A stretch of 64,000 bases of DNA from Paenibacillus massiliensis subsp. panacisoli DSM 21345 (GCF_000426545.1 NZ_KE384534.1:591040-655039); one strand, 5' to 3'; counted from the stretch's first letter, positions 1 through 7,797 are shown. The notes: a model not told the origin generated them from the sequence alone. Made by a program: numbers and translations.

Positions 1-13
1 TGGAGGAAAAAGC

Positions 14-490
14 ATGAGCTTGAACCAAGTGGTATTGATCGGAAGACTTACGAAGGACCCAGAACTGCGCTACACTCCTTCGGGCGTGGCAGTGGCTCAA
101 TTTAATTTGGCTGTGGACCGTCCGTATCCGAACCAAGCTGGGGAGAAGGAAGCAGACTTTATTCCAATCGTCGTATGGAAAGCCATTGCTGAAAATGTGG
201 CCAACTATGTGAAAAAAGGACATCAAGTCGCTGTCACAGGTAGGATTCAGGTTCGGAATTATGAGAACAATGAAGGGCGTCGTGTCTATGTTACAGAGGT
301 CATCGGGCAGAATGTTCAGTTTTTGACTTCTAATCAAAGTGAGTCAGGACAGCGATCTTCTGGAGGACAGGCTTCTGGCAACAGTACAAACCGAAATGGT
401 CAGGTTAACAATCGCCAGTCTAATTCCAATCAAGGAACCAGTGGTCAAGACAGTGGTTGGGATATCAATGATGATGACTTGCCATTCTGA
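14..490 (+). CDS. ssb: Single-stranded DNA-binding protein
   Basis: Binds and protects single-stranded DNA and recruits replication and repair partners. The 158-residue product has the bacterial SSB layout: an OB-fold over about residues 1-105 (MSLNQVVLIGRLTKDPELRY at the start), a Q/N/S/G-rich flexible linker, and an acidic tail ending DDDLPF, which is the partner-docking tip. A GGAGG ribosome site lies just upstream at the window edge. It leads a run of DNA-processing genes (nuclease, RadC-like, topoisomerase), so this is more likely the element's own SSB than the housekeeping copy, which normally sits between rpsF and rpsR; neither is present here. Confidence 0.96.
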   Translation: MSLNQVVLIGRLTKDPELRYTPSGVAVAQFNLAVDRPYPNQAGEKEADFIPIVVWKAIAENVANYVKKGHQVAVTGRIQVRNYENNEGRRVYVTEVIGQNVQFLTSNQSESGQRSSGGQASGNSTNRNGQVNNRQSNSNQGTSGQDSGWDINDDDLPF

Positions 491-492
491 AA

Positions 493-1164
493 ATGTTGTA
501 TTCCTACTCTCGACTCTCCCTGTATGAAACTTGCTCCTATCGTTTTTACCAGAAATACATTCTGGGGAAATCAGAGCCGGTTACAAAACCCCTGGCACTC
601 GGTAAAGCGGTTCACAAGGCTATTGAGTTAAAAATACAGGGAGCTGCGGTTGAAGATGCCATTACATCAGCAATTATTGAATCGGATTTTCATCCAGAAG
701 TGACTCATGAAGAGATTAGCTCGTTGACACAACGTGCACCTCAAGTCAGCGGACAAACGGAAGTTCATTTTGTGCTTCCGCTGGGATCTGGAATTCAGAT
801 TCAAGGTTACGTTGATCTGCTTCAAGAGGTCCAATTTTGGGATTGGAAATCAAACTGGAAACCGTACCAAGCGAATGACACAAGGCAGCTTGCTTTATAT
901 GCTTGGGCCATCATGGAAATGAGAGAACTCCAGCGTATCAAGGGCACACTGTTTTTTCTACGCTTCAGGAAGGCAGAGTCGTTTGTATATACTCACTCTG
1001 AAACGAATGAAGCTAGAGAATGGGCGCTTCGATTAGCTGAAGAGATAGAAATGAAGAAGTCATGCCAGGAATCATTCCCGGAAATGGCTTCTTCTTTATT
1101 TTTCCCTACACCGGGAAGTCACTGTAGGCATTGTCCATTCGTGCTGGAGTGCATTAAAAATTGA
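493..1164 (+). CDS. RecB/Cas4-like PD-(D/E)XK nuclease with probable Fe-S cluster
   Basis: Probable DNA exonuclease of the PD-(D/E)XK superfamily (PDDEXK_1/RecB-like). The 223-residue product shows a GYVDLL acidic motif near residue 110 followed by WDWKS, the D-x-K half of the active site. One cysteine near the N-terminus (YETCSYRF) and a C-terminal CxxC-x5-C cluster (CRHCPFVLEC) match the four-cysteine Fe-S arrangement of AddB and Cas4 nucleases. The start lies two bases after the ssb stop, so the two are probably co-translated. No cas genes are nearby, so a role in recombination or replication of the surrounding element is inferred rather than CRISPR adaptation. Confidence 0.85.
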   Translation: MLYSYSRLSLYETCSYRFYQKYILGKSEPVTKPLALGKAVHKAIELKIQGAAVEDAITSAIIESDFHPEVTHEEISSLTQRAPQVSGQTEVHFVLPLGSGIQIQGYVDLLQEVQFWDWKSNWKPYQANDTRQLALYAWAIMEMRELQRIKGTLFFLRFRKAESFVYTHSETNEAREWALRLAEEIEMKKSCQESFPEMASSLFFPTPGSHCRHCPFVLECIKN

Positions 1165-1177
1165 GAGGATGTTAAAT

Positions 1178-1534
1178 ATGACAACTACACTTCACCAACT
1201 GACTGAGGATCAGGCTATTCAGCTTGCATTGGAGATTGAAAGAGCTGAGGCAGCCTTAAAGCAAATGAAAGTGAATTTGAAAGCCTATGTTGATGAAAAA
1301 GGACCGCTTCAAGCAGGAGATCAAGTTTGGAACAACTATGGCACTATTTCTTGGGGATTCGGAGCAGACAGTTTGAAAGAGCTGGCTGTTGCAATCACTG
1401 CAGAAGGTAAGAATGCTTGGGAGTTCCTTACTTTGCCAGCAGCTTCGCTCAAGAAACTGGGATGGGACGATGATTCTTTGGCTCAATACGGCACATTGAA
1501 AGAATCGAAGAGGTTTGGTTCTCGCAAAGCCTGA
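1178..1534 (+). CDS. Hypothetical protein of the ssb/nuclease module
   Basis: Unrecognised 118-residue protein. The ATG at 1178 is preferred over the one at 1169 because GAGAGGA ends eight bases upstream. The N-terminal half (about residues 10-45) reads as an amphipathic helix rich in E, A and K; the C-terminal part has WGFGADSLKELA and a W-G-W aromatic patch, and ends in basic residues (KESKRFGSRKA). It follows the nuclease gene by 14 bases and shares its strand, which suggests one operon and a DNA-metabolism role. No catalytic motif is visible. Confidence 0.75.
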   Translation: MTTTLHQLTEDQAIQLALEIERAEAALKQMKVNLKAYVDEKGPLQAGDQVWNNYGTISWGFGADSLKELAVAITAEGKNAWEFLTLPAASLKKLGWDDDSLAQYGTLKESKRFGSRKA

Positions 1535-1585
1535 TTCATAGGTGTTAATCATGGAGGATATTGTTGAGATACATTACTGAAAAGT

Positions 1586-1777
1586 ATGATGAGTGAGCGG
1601 ATCTGGCGGTTATATAGTACCGACAAAACAGTTTTTAAACAGGAAATGATTAAATATTTCAAATTAGGCTATCCTGGCTGGCAGTTGTTCGGGTCGAGTA
1701 TCCTATTGTCTCTCTACGAGATGATAGGGAACAAGAGATTTGATTCTCACAAAGCCAGAATCATTATAAAAATATAG
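1586..1777 (+). CDS. Doubtful small ORF
   Basis: An open frame of 63 codons (MMSERIWRLYS...) in the 320-base gap before the radC-like gene. It has no ribosome site at its ATG; the good GGAGGA at 1553 precedes only a very short frame. It may be the remnant of a decayed gene. No family recognised. Confidence 0.2.
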   Translation: MMSERIWRLYSTDKTVFKQEMIKYFKLGYPGWQLFGSSILLSLYEMIGNKRFDSHKARIIIKI

Positions 1778-1803
1778 CCTTTCGCCCGGCATTAAACGGC
1801 GGT

Positions 1804-1841
1804 GTCAATCCTATGATGCCGCCGTTGGTGGCGGGATTGAC
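1804..1841 (+). terminator. GC-rich stem-loop before radC-like gene
   Basis: Arms GTCAATCC (1804-1811) and GGATTGAC (1834-1841) enclose an inner GCCGCC/GGTGGC stem. No U-run follows, so it is either a weak terminator or a leader structure for the gene that starts 15 bases later. Confidence 0.4.
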
Positions 1842-1856
1842 GGAAGGGAGAAAATT

Positions 1857-2342
1857 ATGAAGCCGTTTCTTATTAAAGAAGTTGATGTACAAGCTTTGCC
1901 TGTGCAAAGAAGAAAGCTTGCTCAACATCTTATTCATCTGCTTGAAAGAGTGATGTCTGAACCAAGTTACAACTACATTCGTAAGCCAGAAGATGTGTAC
2001 ATTCTTTGCAGCGATATACTTGAAGCTAAACAGGAATTATTTATTGTTTTCCTTTTAAATACTAAGAACCGTGTCATTTCTCGTAAAACCGTATCAATTG
2101 GAGGATTGAATGCCGCTGTAGTGCATCCAAGAGAAGTTTTTAGAACTGCTATCGAAGCCAACGCAGCATCGATTCTGTGCGTTCATAACCATCCAAGCGG
2201 AGACCCAGCCCCCAGTCAAGAAGATATAGGTGTTACAACACGGCTTGTGGAGTCAGGGGAGATAATGGGAATTAAAGTGCTCGATCATGTAGTAGTTGGT
2301 CGTGACGGCTGGATATCCTTGAAGCAGCAGGGGATGATGTGA
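1857..2342 (+). CDS. RadC-family JAB-domain protein
   Basis: A 161-residue RadC-like protein carrying the JAB/MPN metalloprotease-like fold. The signature HNHPSGDPAPSQEDI (about residues 110-124) gives the HxH...S...D zinc ligands, and HVVVGRDGWISL closes the domain. Chromosomal RadC proteins are about 220 residues with an N-terminal helix-hairpin-helix region; that region is absent, as in phage and plasmid versions. The molecular role of RadC proteins is not settled; the context supports a DNA-processing function on a mobile element. It has a good ribosome site (GGAAGGGAG), and its stop overlaps the next small ORF. Confidence 0.9.
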   Translation: MKPFLIKEVDVQALPVQRRKLAQHLIHLLERVMSEPSYNYIRKPEDVYILCSDILEAKQELFIVFLLNTKNRVISRKTVSIGGLNAAVVHPREVFRTAIEANAASILCVHNHPSGDPAPSQEDIGVTTRLVESGEIMGIKVLDHVVVGRDGWISLKQQGMM

Positions 2343-2479
2343 TGTCTGCCAAGGAAAGATTCCTACGGTCACTTCTAAGCAGAACTACTAAGGAGCGCTG
2401 GGTTGCCGAGGTTATGCTTAGTGCATCATCAGAGGTTTTGAAAACCATAACGCTGCGTCAAATTAAACATGTGAAATAG
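2342..2479 (+). CDS. Small basic protein overlapping radC-like stop
   Basis: A 45-codon frame whose ATG shares bases with the stop of the radC-like gene (TGATG), a typical translational-coupling junction. The predicted peptide (MSAKERFLRSLLSRTTKERW...) is basic and mostly helical. It matches no family I know. The coupling and its position in the operon argue that it is real, but with 45 residues chance remains possible. Confidence 0.5.
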   Translation: MSAKERFLRSLLSRTTKERWVAEVMLSASSEVLKTITLRQIKHVK

Positions 2480-2522
2480 AGAAGCACTTGCTCCTCTTTA
2501 TTATTTTCGGGTAGGTGAATAC

Positions 2523-2858
2523 ATGGAGATTTTTAATATAGTAGCTAAACGTCCTGTAACCCCCGTTCTTACGAAAGGTGTAGAGAGTTTAAAGCTTGAG
2601 CCGACAGTTTTGATACGAATGTACATGTTGGCGATTAAACGTTGGGTAGTGAACGGCGATGATAATTTCACATTGCTCACACCTCACGGGATAAATGTTG
2701 AAGTATCAAATGGTGATGTGGTTATAGAAAAACTGCTCATTACTGATTATACTGGCCTGAAGGATTCGGTATATGTCATTGTGGATGATTATGAGGATGA
2801 CAGGCTAGTTATAACGGTCTTGCTGCCAAATGAGTATTTGAAGGGTGGAAAGACATGA
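2523..2858 (+). CDS. Hypothetical protein, 111 aa
   Basis: Unrecognised. The sequence is mixed beta/alpha with many V, I and D residues toward the C-terminus (about residues 55-105), suggesting a small beta-rich domain. It has a modest ribosome site (AGGTG) eight bases before ATG. Its stop overlaps the start of the downstream DUF3268 gene (ATGATG), so the two are likely translated together and may act together. Confidence 0.7.
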   Translation: MEIFNIVAKRPVTPVLTKGVESLKLEPTVLIRMYMLAIKRWVVNGDDNFTLLTPHGINVEVSNGDVVIEKLLITDYTGLKDSVYVIVDDYEDDRLVITVLLPNEYLKGGKT

Positions 2859-3250
2859 TGGATAAATACCCCATACCAACGAGATGCCCTTATTGCAATA
2901 GTGAGGTGATCTATACCAGCAACGCAGCAATTTATGGGCGGGTATACGGTAATGGTCGGTGTTATAAATGTACTTCTTGTGATGCCTACGTAGGTGTTCA
3001 CAACAGGTCAAATATACCGCTCGGACGACTTGCCAATAAGGAACTGCGAGAACTTAAAAAGAAGTGTCACGTTTTGTTCGACCCGGTTTGGAAGTTGAAT
3101 AAACATCTAAAACGTGAAGATGCATATGCGTGTTTAGCAAGTAAACTTGGAATACCAATTCACGAATGTCATTTCGGATGGTTTGATGGAGAGAGGCTGC
3201 ATAAAGCTTTAGATATTCTTCGTCAGTCTGATTGGTATGAAGTGATTTAG
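2855..3250 (+). CDS. DUF3268 zinc-ribbon protein
   Basis: A 131-residue protein with two CxxC knuckles (CPYC near residue 9 and CTSC near residue 38), followed by YVGVHNRSNIPLGRLANKEL and an arginine/lysine-rich helix. This order matches the DUF3268 zinc-finger-containing family common on phages and plasmids; nucleic-acid binding is likely but unproven. A C-terminal helical segment (about residues 75-131) includes the family's LFDPVWK motif. It overlaps the gene before it by four bases and is followed by a terminator-like hairpin. Confidence 0.8.
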   Translation: MMDKYPIPTRCPYCNSEVIYTSNAAIYGRVYGNGRCYKCTSCDAYVGVHNRSNIPLGRLANKELRELKKKCHVLFDPVWKLNKHLKREDAYACLASKLGIPIHECHFGWFDGERLHKALDILRQSDWYEVI

Positions 3251-3294
3251 AACGGATTAGCAGTGACACATTAAAATATCCATTTAACACTTAA

Positions 3295-3336
3295 ACAGCA
3301 GCTACCTAAATTTGTGGTAGTTGCTGTCTTATTTTT
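3295..3336 (+). terminator. Intrinsic terminator before topoisomerase gene
   Basis: Twelve-base arms ACAGCAGCTACC (3295-3306) and GGTAGTTGCTGT (3316-3327) with one G-U pair, followed by TCTTATTTTT. It should end the ssb-to-DUF3268 transcript or act as an attenuator, since the next ATG is only 17 bases further on. Confidence 0.7.
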
Positions 3337-3352
3337 GAGAGGAGAAAAAGAG

Positions 3353-5620
3353 ATGAGTATTACTTTTACACGCGAAGATTGGAAGATGTTTAGAAACTTG
3401 GAGACCTTATGCCAGAAGGCAGGAGTCCATCGAGATTATATTCCGCGACTTGTCGTGAAAGAACTTGTGGACAATGCGTTGGACATTTCAGGAAGCTGCG
3501 AACTTTCTCAATCCAGTAAAAATAGTTTTGTTGTTAGTGACTCTGGAGATGGAATTAATCCCGATTTCCTTGAAACGTACTTCTCTATAAATCGTCCTAT
3601 GGTATCTAGTAAGCTCTTAAGATTGCCAAGCCGTGGAGCGTTAGGGAATGGCCTTCGAGTTGTGACAGGTGCCGTGATTTCTACAGGAGGGACCTTATCC
3701 GTATCTACACATGGAAAAACATATGCTTTAACCTTCAATGAGGATGGTACAACCAGAAAGCAGCCTATTGCTGACTGGCAAGGCACGGGTTCGAGAATCG
3801 AGGTAAGTTTAGGGGCGTTAGAAATTACAAAGCAGGACCTAACATGGGGAAACGCAGCTATTCGTATGGCGCTTGCACATGACAGCAAGCCTTTTAAGGG
3901 AAAAACATCGCCATTCTGGTACACTTCAGAGTCGTTTTATGAAGTATGCAATGCAGCTCAAATTGACTTGCTTTCTCTGGCTGCTTACTTCCATAAGACA
4001 GATAAGAATACGATTGGCCTGATTGAAAGTGCATTTGGTAGATCGCCTGTTTCCTTGTCAAACGAACTCTCATTTGAACAAACGGAGCAGCTTCTTGATA
4101 TTTTGAGAAGTGGTGATTCCCATGTGAAAGCTAACTCTTTGGGCCAAGCTGGTGATTATGCACACGGAGGTTCCTATAAAAAGCAGACAGGGACATTTAC
4201 AGTTCAATCTTCCCGAGGCAGGCACAGTGCAGAAATACCATTTGTTGCAGAAGCATGGGTCTCCTATCATGATGACGATGATGAGGACAGCCGTTCTTAC
4301 TTATGGAATTATGTAAACAATACGGTTGCTGCCACGGACGTGAGAATTCACTATAACAAAAAGCAAGTGACGATCTGGAGCGGTGGATTATACATTGAGA
4401 TGAAGAAATCAAGACCTGGGATTTACCGATTTAACCTAATTACTCCATACATGCCCATCACTTCAGATGGTAAGGCACCTGATTTTCGGCCTATGAGCGG
4501 TGTGATCGAAAAGGTTATGCTTGCTGCTAATAAAGACCAGTACAAGCATCGAGTACAGTCAAAAAACAAAGGGGCTAGAAATGAGAAAGAGCTTATTTTA
4601 ACCAATCTTCCCGCAGCCATTCAGAAAACGAGTGGTAACGGCACCCACATATTTAGCTTACGTCAGCTCTACTACGGAATTAGACCTTACGTAATGGAAG
4701 CATTGGATAAAGAGCCTGAGTACAACTATTTTTGCCGATTAATCTCTGAGTATGAAAATGACTACGGTGAAATTCATGGCATGTACCGGGACCCGCGGGG
4801 AATTTTGTATCATCCACATCGAGGAGATGAAATTCCACTGGGTACGATTGCTGTACAAAACTATGCTAGGCCAGAATGGACATTCAACAAAATCATATTC
4901 ATTGAAAAAGAAGGTTACTTCGCTTCATTAAAAGATGTGAAATTTCCTGAGAGATATGATTGTGCTTTGATTACTTCAAAGGGGTTTGCTAATCGCGCAG
5001 TGAAAGACGTTTTTGATTTACTCGGGGAAACAGATGAGGAGATCACGTTTTTCTGTGTTCATGATGCGGATGCAGCCGGAACCATGATCTACGAGACATT
5101 GCAGCATTCCACCATCTCGCGCCCAGGTCGCAAATTTAAAGTTATTAATTTGGGGCTTGATCCAGAGGAGGCAGTAGACATGGGGCTCCAGGTTGAGAGT
5201 TTCAAGCGGAGTAACCGTCATCGACCTACAGCAAGCTATGTTAATTATGAGTGGGAAGACTGGCTACAGGAAAATCGTGTTGAGCTGAATGCCATGACTA
5301 CTCCTGAATTTATTCAGTGGCTTGAAAGTAAGATGGAGGAACATGGTCATAAAAAGATCGTTCCGAATGATGCTGTTCTTCAGAGCAAGCTTCAGGATGA
5401 GGCTACGGAAATTCTTCGGCAACGCTTGGCTCAAAAGCTACTTGCAGAAGCAGGCTTTGAACATCAGTTCGAGACAGCGTTAGGTGAACTGTCTGAATTG
5501 GTTGGTGAGTACGGTGAGCTGCGTAATGAAGTGGAAGAAGCATTGTCAGTGCGTCAAGATCGGCACTGGACAGCTCCTGTACAAAATCGAGCAGAGGATA
5601 TTGTAAAGAAAATTTGTTAG
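3353..5620 (+). CDS. Topo VIII-like fused type IIB DNA topoisomerase
   Basis: A single 755-residue chain combining both halves of a type IIB topoisomerase, which cuts both DNA strands with ATP. The N-terminal GHKL ATPase has the N box KELVDNALD (E37, N41), G1 box DSGDGI (D63, G65, G67) and G2 box RGALGNGL (94-101). The C-terminal half resembles Topo VI-A/Spo11: LRQLYY with candidate catalytic tyrosines 440/441, then a TOPRIM domain with E518 and D571/D573 (HDADAAG). A helical tail with heptad character ends the protein. B-A fusion in one polypeptide is the hallmark of Topo VIII, known from plasmids and integrated elements. The ATG at 3353 follows GAGGAG; an upstream in-frame start at 3314 lies inside the terminator. 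Possible roles are decatenation or relaxation during element replication. Confidence 0.85.
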   Translation: MSITFTREDWKMFRNLETLCQKAGVHRDYIPRLVVKELVDNALDISGSCELSQSSKNSFVVSDSGDGINPDFLETYFSINRPMVSSKLLRLPSRGALGNGLRVVTGAVISTGGTLSVSTHGKTYALTFNEDGTTRKQPIADWQGTGSRIEVSLGALEITKQDLTWGNAAIRMALAHDSKPFKGKTSPFWYTSESFYEVCNAAQIDLLSLAAYFHKTDKNTIGLIESAFGRSPVSLSNELSFEQTEQLLDILRSGDSHVKANSLGQAGDYAHGGSYKKQTGTFTVQSSRGRHSAEIPFVAEAWVSYHDDDDEDSRSYLWNYVNNTVAATDVRIHYNKKQVTIWSGGLYIEMKKSRPGIYRFNLITPYMPITSDGKAPDFRPMSGVIEKVMLAANKDQYKHRVQSKNKGARNEKELILTNLPAAIQKTSGNGTHIFSLRQLYYGIRPYVMEALDKEPEYNYFCRLISEYENDYGEIHGMYRDPRGILYHPHRGDEIPLGTIAVQNYARPEWTFNKIIFIEKEGYFASLKDVKFPERYDCALITSKGFANRAVKDVFDLLGETDEEITFFCVHDADAAGTMIYETLQHSTISRPGRKFKVINLGLDPEEAVDMGLQVESFKRSNRHRPTASYVNYEWEDWLQENRVELNAMTTPEFIQWLESKMEEHGHKKIVPNDAVLQSKLQDEATEILRQRLAQKLLAEAGFEHQFETALGELSELVGEYGELRNEVEEALSVRQDRHWTAPVQNRAEDIVKKIC

Positions 5621-5648
5621 GGTATTCAAATTAAACAATCTCATTGTA

Positions 5649-5680
5649 CAAAGCTCCAGTCTAATCCGGCTGGGGCTTTG
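5649..5680 (+). terminator. Hairpin after topoisomerase gene
   Basis: Arms CAAAGCTCCAG (5649-5659) and CTGGGGCTTTG (5670-5680), one G-U pair, followed by a short T-rich stretch. Likely intrinsic terminator of the topoisomerase gene. Confidence 0.65.
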
Positions 5681-5715
5681 TCTAATTGCATGAGAATGTA
5701 AAGGAGGAAATGGAG

Positions 5716-6255
5716 TTGAATCATTGGTTTTATATCACGCCGGAAGAGTATGCTGAAGCCGAGAAGTTTGGGGTAAAGCCTGCCATGCTGGATCGTCGCG
5801 TTCGTGAACAAGGGTGGTCGAAGGAACGAGCAATGACAACACCACCTCGTGCCTTAACAGATCGCCGGAAGTGGCTACAATTGGCCCGAGAAAATGGTAT
5901 TAGCAGGGACACCTTCTATAACCGAGTACGTCTTGGTTGGAGCATGGAACGAGCAGCAACCCAACCACGTCAGACCCTTGAAGAATTAAGGGAGCAGGGA
6001 CTTAGAGGGACAGAATGTATACGTGTTCTGCCAAAAGCGTTTGTCGAGCTCGCTGAGAAGAATGGTATCCCTTATCCAACTTTCCACAATCGAGTGAGAA
6101 ATAGCGGTTGGGACTTAGAGAGGGCAGCAACAGAACCGTTGTGGAGTCCACGACAATCAGGAAGACTAGGGGCGCAGCGTTTGCGAGAACGCGAGGGTGA
6201 CTGGTCTGCTCTGATATTCGGCAAACCAGAATGTCGTTCAGCCCCAGGCACTTGA
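5716..6255 (+). CDS. Triple-repeat helix-turn-helix-like protein
   Basis: A 179-residue protein with three related units of the form Rv-R--GWs-erA-t-P: RVREQGWSKERAMTTP (about residues 24-39), RVRLGWSMERAATQP (about 67-81) and RVRNSGWDLERAATEP (about 124-139). Each unit is preceded by a short helix with Y/F-N-R, so each probably forms a small helix-turn-helix. Similar GW...EA...P repeats occur in phage proteins and homing-endonuclease-associated modules, where DNA binding is presumed. TTG at 5716 is the likely start, eight bases after AAGGAGG; ATG at 5710 is too close to that site. The C-terminal 35 residues are basic. Confidence 0.7.
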   Translation: MNHWFYITPEEYAEAEKFGVKPAMLDRRVREQGWSKERAMTTPPRALTDRRKWLQLARENGISRDTFYNRVRLGWSMERAATQPRQTLEELREQGLRGTECIRVLPKAFVELAEKNGIPYPTFHNRVRNSGWDLERAATEPLWSPRQSGRLGAQRLREREGDWSALIFGKPECRSAPGT

Positions 6256-6324
6256 GAAGTGGTCATAACCAGCTCAATCGCTAAGAAAGAAGAATAGAAT
6301 TCAAAATAGGAAGGAAGATCGAAT

Positions 6325-7065
6325 ATGGAAAATGAAGCAAAAGTCGTTTTAAATCCTGATCAAAAAGCAGTTGTCTTAAAAACTACAAAGGATTTGTTCT
6401 TCGCAGCAAAGCAGCTCCACGATTGGATCAGCGAGGACAATTTAACTCAGGAGATGGCTGGAATATTGCCGAATTTAATTGAAGGTCATTTCACGGATAT
6501 ATCTAAGCAGTTGAACTATGAGAGTGTGCTGACAAAGGAAAAGGAAGAACGACATCAGCGGCTCAGAGATGCCAACGGACGTATTCGGGAGCTTGAAAGT
6601 CAATTGGGAGAAAGTAAACCAATAAACGGTTTAAAGGAACAGCTTCAATTTCTCGCATCCACGGTTTCCAACTGGTGGAACCAATACGGATTCCATCATG
6701 TGTCAGACGAGATATTCACGGAATACGGACACTATAAAGCTCACTTTTGCTTTATGCTCGATCACTTGTATACGTTTAGCGATACACCAGAGACAGATAA
6801 GCGGGATCGTAAGCAGCGCATACAGGAACTGACAGAGGAAGGGTGGGATATTGTCTATGAAGAAGGTGGACGCAGCCCGAAGTTGGTAGAAAACGATAAT
6901 AATCGTTCGAGACTGGTCAGACTGATTAAATCCAGATTTCCTTCAGCCAAGATTGTCAGAACACGAAATTGGTGCACGGATAACGAAAACGTGTTTATAT
7001 ACCGTGATATAGAGGTGTACATTTACGATCTGCATGAAATACCACAACAAATTAAAGCAGAATAA
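6325..7065 (+). CDS. Hypothetical protein with central coiled coil
   Basis: Unrecognised 246-residue protein. Residues about 60-95 (KEKEERHQRLRDANGRIREL) form a charged coiled coil; the region before it is helical. The C-terminal half has tryptophans and histidines (SNWWNQYGFHHVSDEIF) and ends in a beta-rich segment with arginine clusters, which could bind nucleic acid. It lies downstream of the repeat protein, on the same strand, with an AGGAAGGA ribosome site about ten bases before ATG. Nothing in it allows a function to be assigned. Confidence 0.75.
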   Translation: MENEAKVVLNPDQKAVVLKTTKDLFFAAKQLHDWISEDNLTQEMAGILPNLIEGHFTDISKQLNYESVLTKEKEERHQRLRDANGRIRELESQLGESKPINGLKEQLQFLASTVSNWWNQYGFHHVSDEIFTEYGHYKAHFCFMLDHLYTFSDTPETDKRDRKQRIQELTEEGWDIVYEEGGRSPKLVENDNNRSRLVRLIKSRFPSAKIVRTRNWCTDNENVFIYRDIEVYIYDLHEIPQQIKAE

Positions 7066-7069
7066 TAGC

Positions 7070-7176
7070 TTGTCTTTATTAAATGATTTTGCTATGATTA
7101 TAGTAATCTAATACGAAATCAAAGCGGAAGTACCGCTAACAATGCCCTACGGGGGTTGTTAGCGGTACTTTTTTTC
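7070..7176 (+). ncRNA. Candidate short RNA or leader with strong terminator
   Basis: A promoter-like TTGTCT (7070-7075), 17-base spacer and TATGAT (7093-7098) precedes, by about 30 bases, a strong intrinsic terminator: arms at 7128-7142 and 7156-7170 (AAGTACCGCTAACAA and its complement) followed by seven Ts. The result would be a transcript of roughly 70 bases with no ORF. It could be a small RNA, or an attenuated leader for the gene at 7216. Confidence 0.45.
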
Positions 7177-7215
7177 GTTTAGATGCAAATTATTATAACA
7201 AAGGAGATATGAACT

Positions 7216-7440
7216 ATGCCAAAGTTGTTTTCTAACATTAGTGATGGCCAGAGAGTGGAAGTGTGTCTGAAAGGTGGAGAGATTAGGGAAGGGAATTTTC
7301 GGAGATGGACTCGAACAGAAGTAGGAAACTATCTTACCTTGAAATGCGATGAGTATATAGAAGACGGACAATTATGTAAGGAGTTTTGCTTTTTGCATGA
7401 GGGGGATATTACATCAATGCGGTCACAGTTGTCCCATTAA
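7216..7440 (+). CDS. Small hypothetical protein
   Basis: A 74-residue protein starting at ATG after AAAGGAGA. It is beta-rich with alternating charged and hydrophobic residues (GQRVEVCLKGGEIREGNFRR), reminiscent of a small barrel such as an SH3 or Sm-like fold, and has three cysteines. No family recognised. It follows the short terminator-bounded transcript by 40 bases and may be controlled by read-through. Confidence 0.6.
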   Translation: MPKLFSNISDGQRVEVCLKGGEIREGNFRRWTRTEVGNYLTLKCDEYIEDGQLCKEFCFLHEGDITSMRSQLSH

Positions 7441-7575
7441 GGGTAGGGGGATTTCTCAGTAATAACCAAATAAAAAGTACTAATATCTTTTAATCATTAG
7501 TGGACTCGCTTATAATATATCATACAGCTCGTGATAGGAATAATTCCCCTCTTTTCTTCGAAAGGGGGGATGAAT

Positions 7576-7689
7576 ATGGAAGAGACCTTAGCACTAGGAA
7601 CCTTTGTTCTTGGTTGCGGAATGTTTCTGGTTGCTTTTTTGGGCCTTATCTTTCAGATAGTTCATTACATGACTTCAAAAAAACAATGA
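7576..7689 (+). CDS. Putative holin-like small membrane toxin
   Basis: A 37-residue hydrophobic peptide: short acidic N-terminus (MEETLALG), one membrane helix (TFVLGCGMFLVAFLGLIFQI), and a basic C-terminus (SKKQ). This is the layout of the 'putative holin-like toxin' (Hol_Tox) and TxpA/BsrG-type type I toxins of Bacillota. GAAAGGGGGG ends six bases before ATG 7576. A GC-rich hairpin begins at the stop codon and a terminator follows, as is usual for the 3' end of these toxin mRNAs where an antisense RNA overlaps. The antisense RNA itself is inferred, not seen. Confidence 0.6.
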   Translation: MEETLALGTFVLGCGMFLVAFLGLIFQIVHYMTSKKQ

Positions 7690-7797
7690 CCCTACTGTCC
7701 CGCGTCGAAAACGATCAGTAGGGTCGATACCCTGAGGGGAATTCCTCCGGGCTGTATAAAAAGCGTACTTGTGCTTACGACACAAGTGCGTTTTTTT
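7689..7797 (+). terminator. Toxin 3' hairpin and intrinsic terminator
   Basis: First stem ACCCTACTG/CAGTAGGGT (7689-7697 and 7716-7724) starts at the toxin stop codon. A second, typical terminator has arms at 7763-7773 and 7781-7790 (one G-U pair) followed by seven Ts. The space between is where the antisense RNA of type I toxin systems usually overlaps. Confidence 0.65.

Noticed and set aside
493..1164. Cas4 of a CRISPR system
   Set aside because: The nuclease has a Cas4-like layout, but there are no other cas genes or repeats in the window.
3353..5620. Gyrase B, MutL or Hsp90-type GHKL protein
   Set aside because: The C-terminal Tyr motif and TOPRIM domain fit Topo VI-A/Spo11, and no gyrase, MutL or Hsp90 motifs are seen outside the ATPase.
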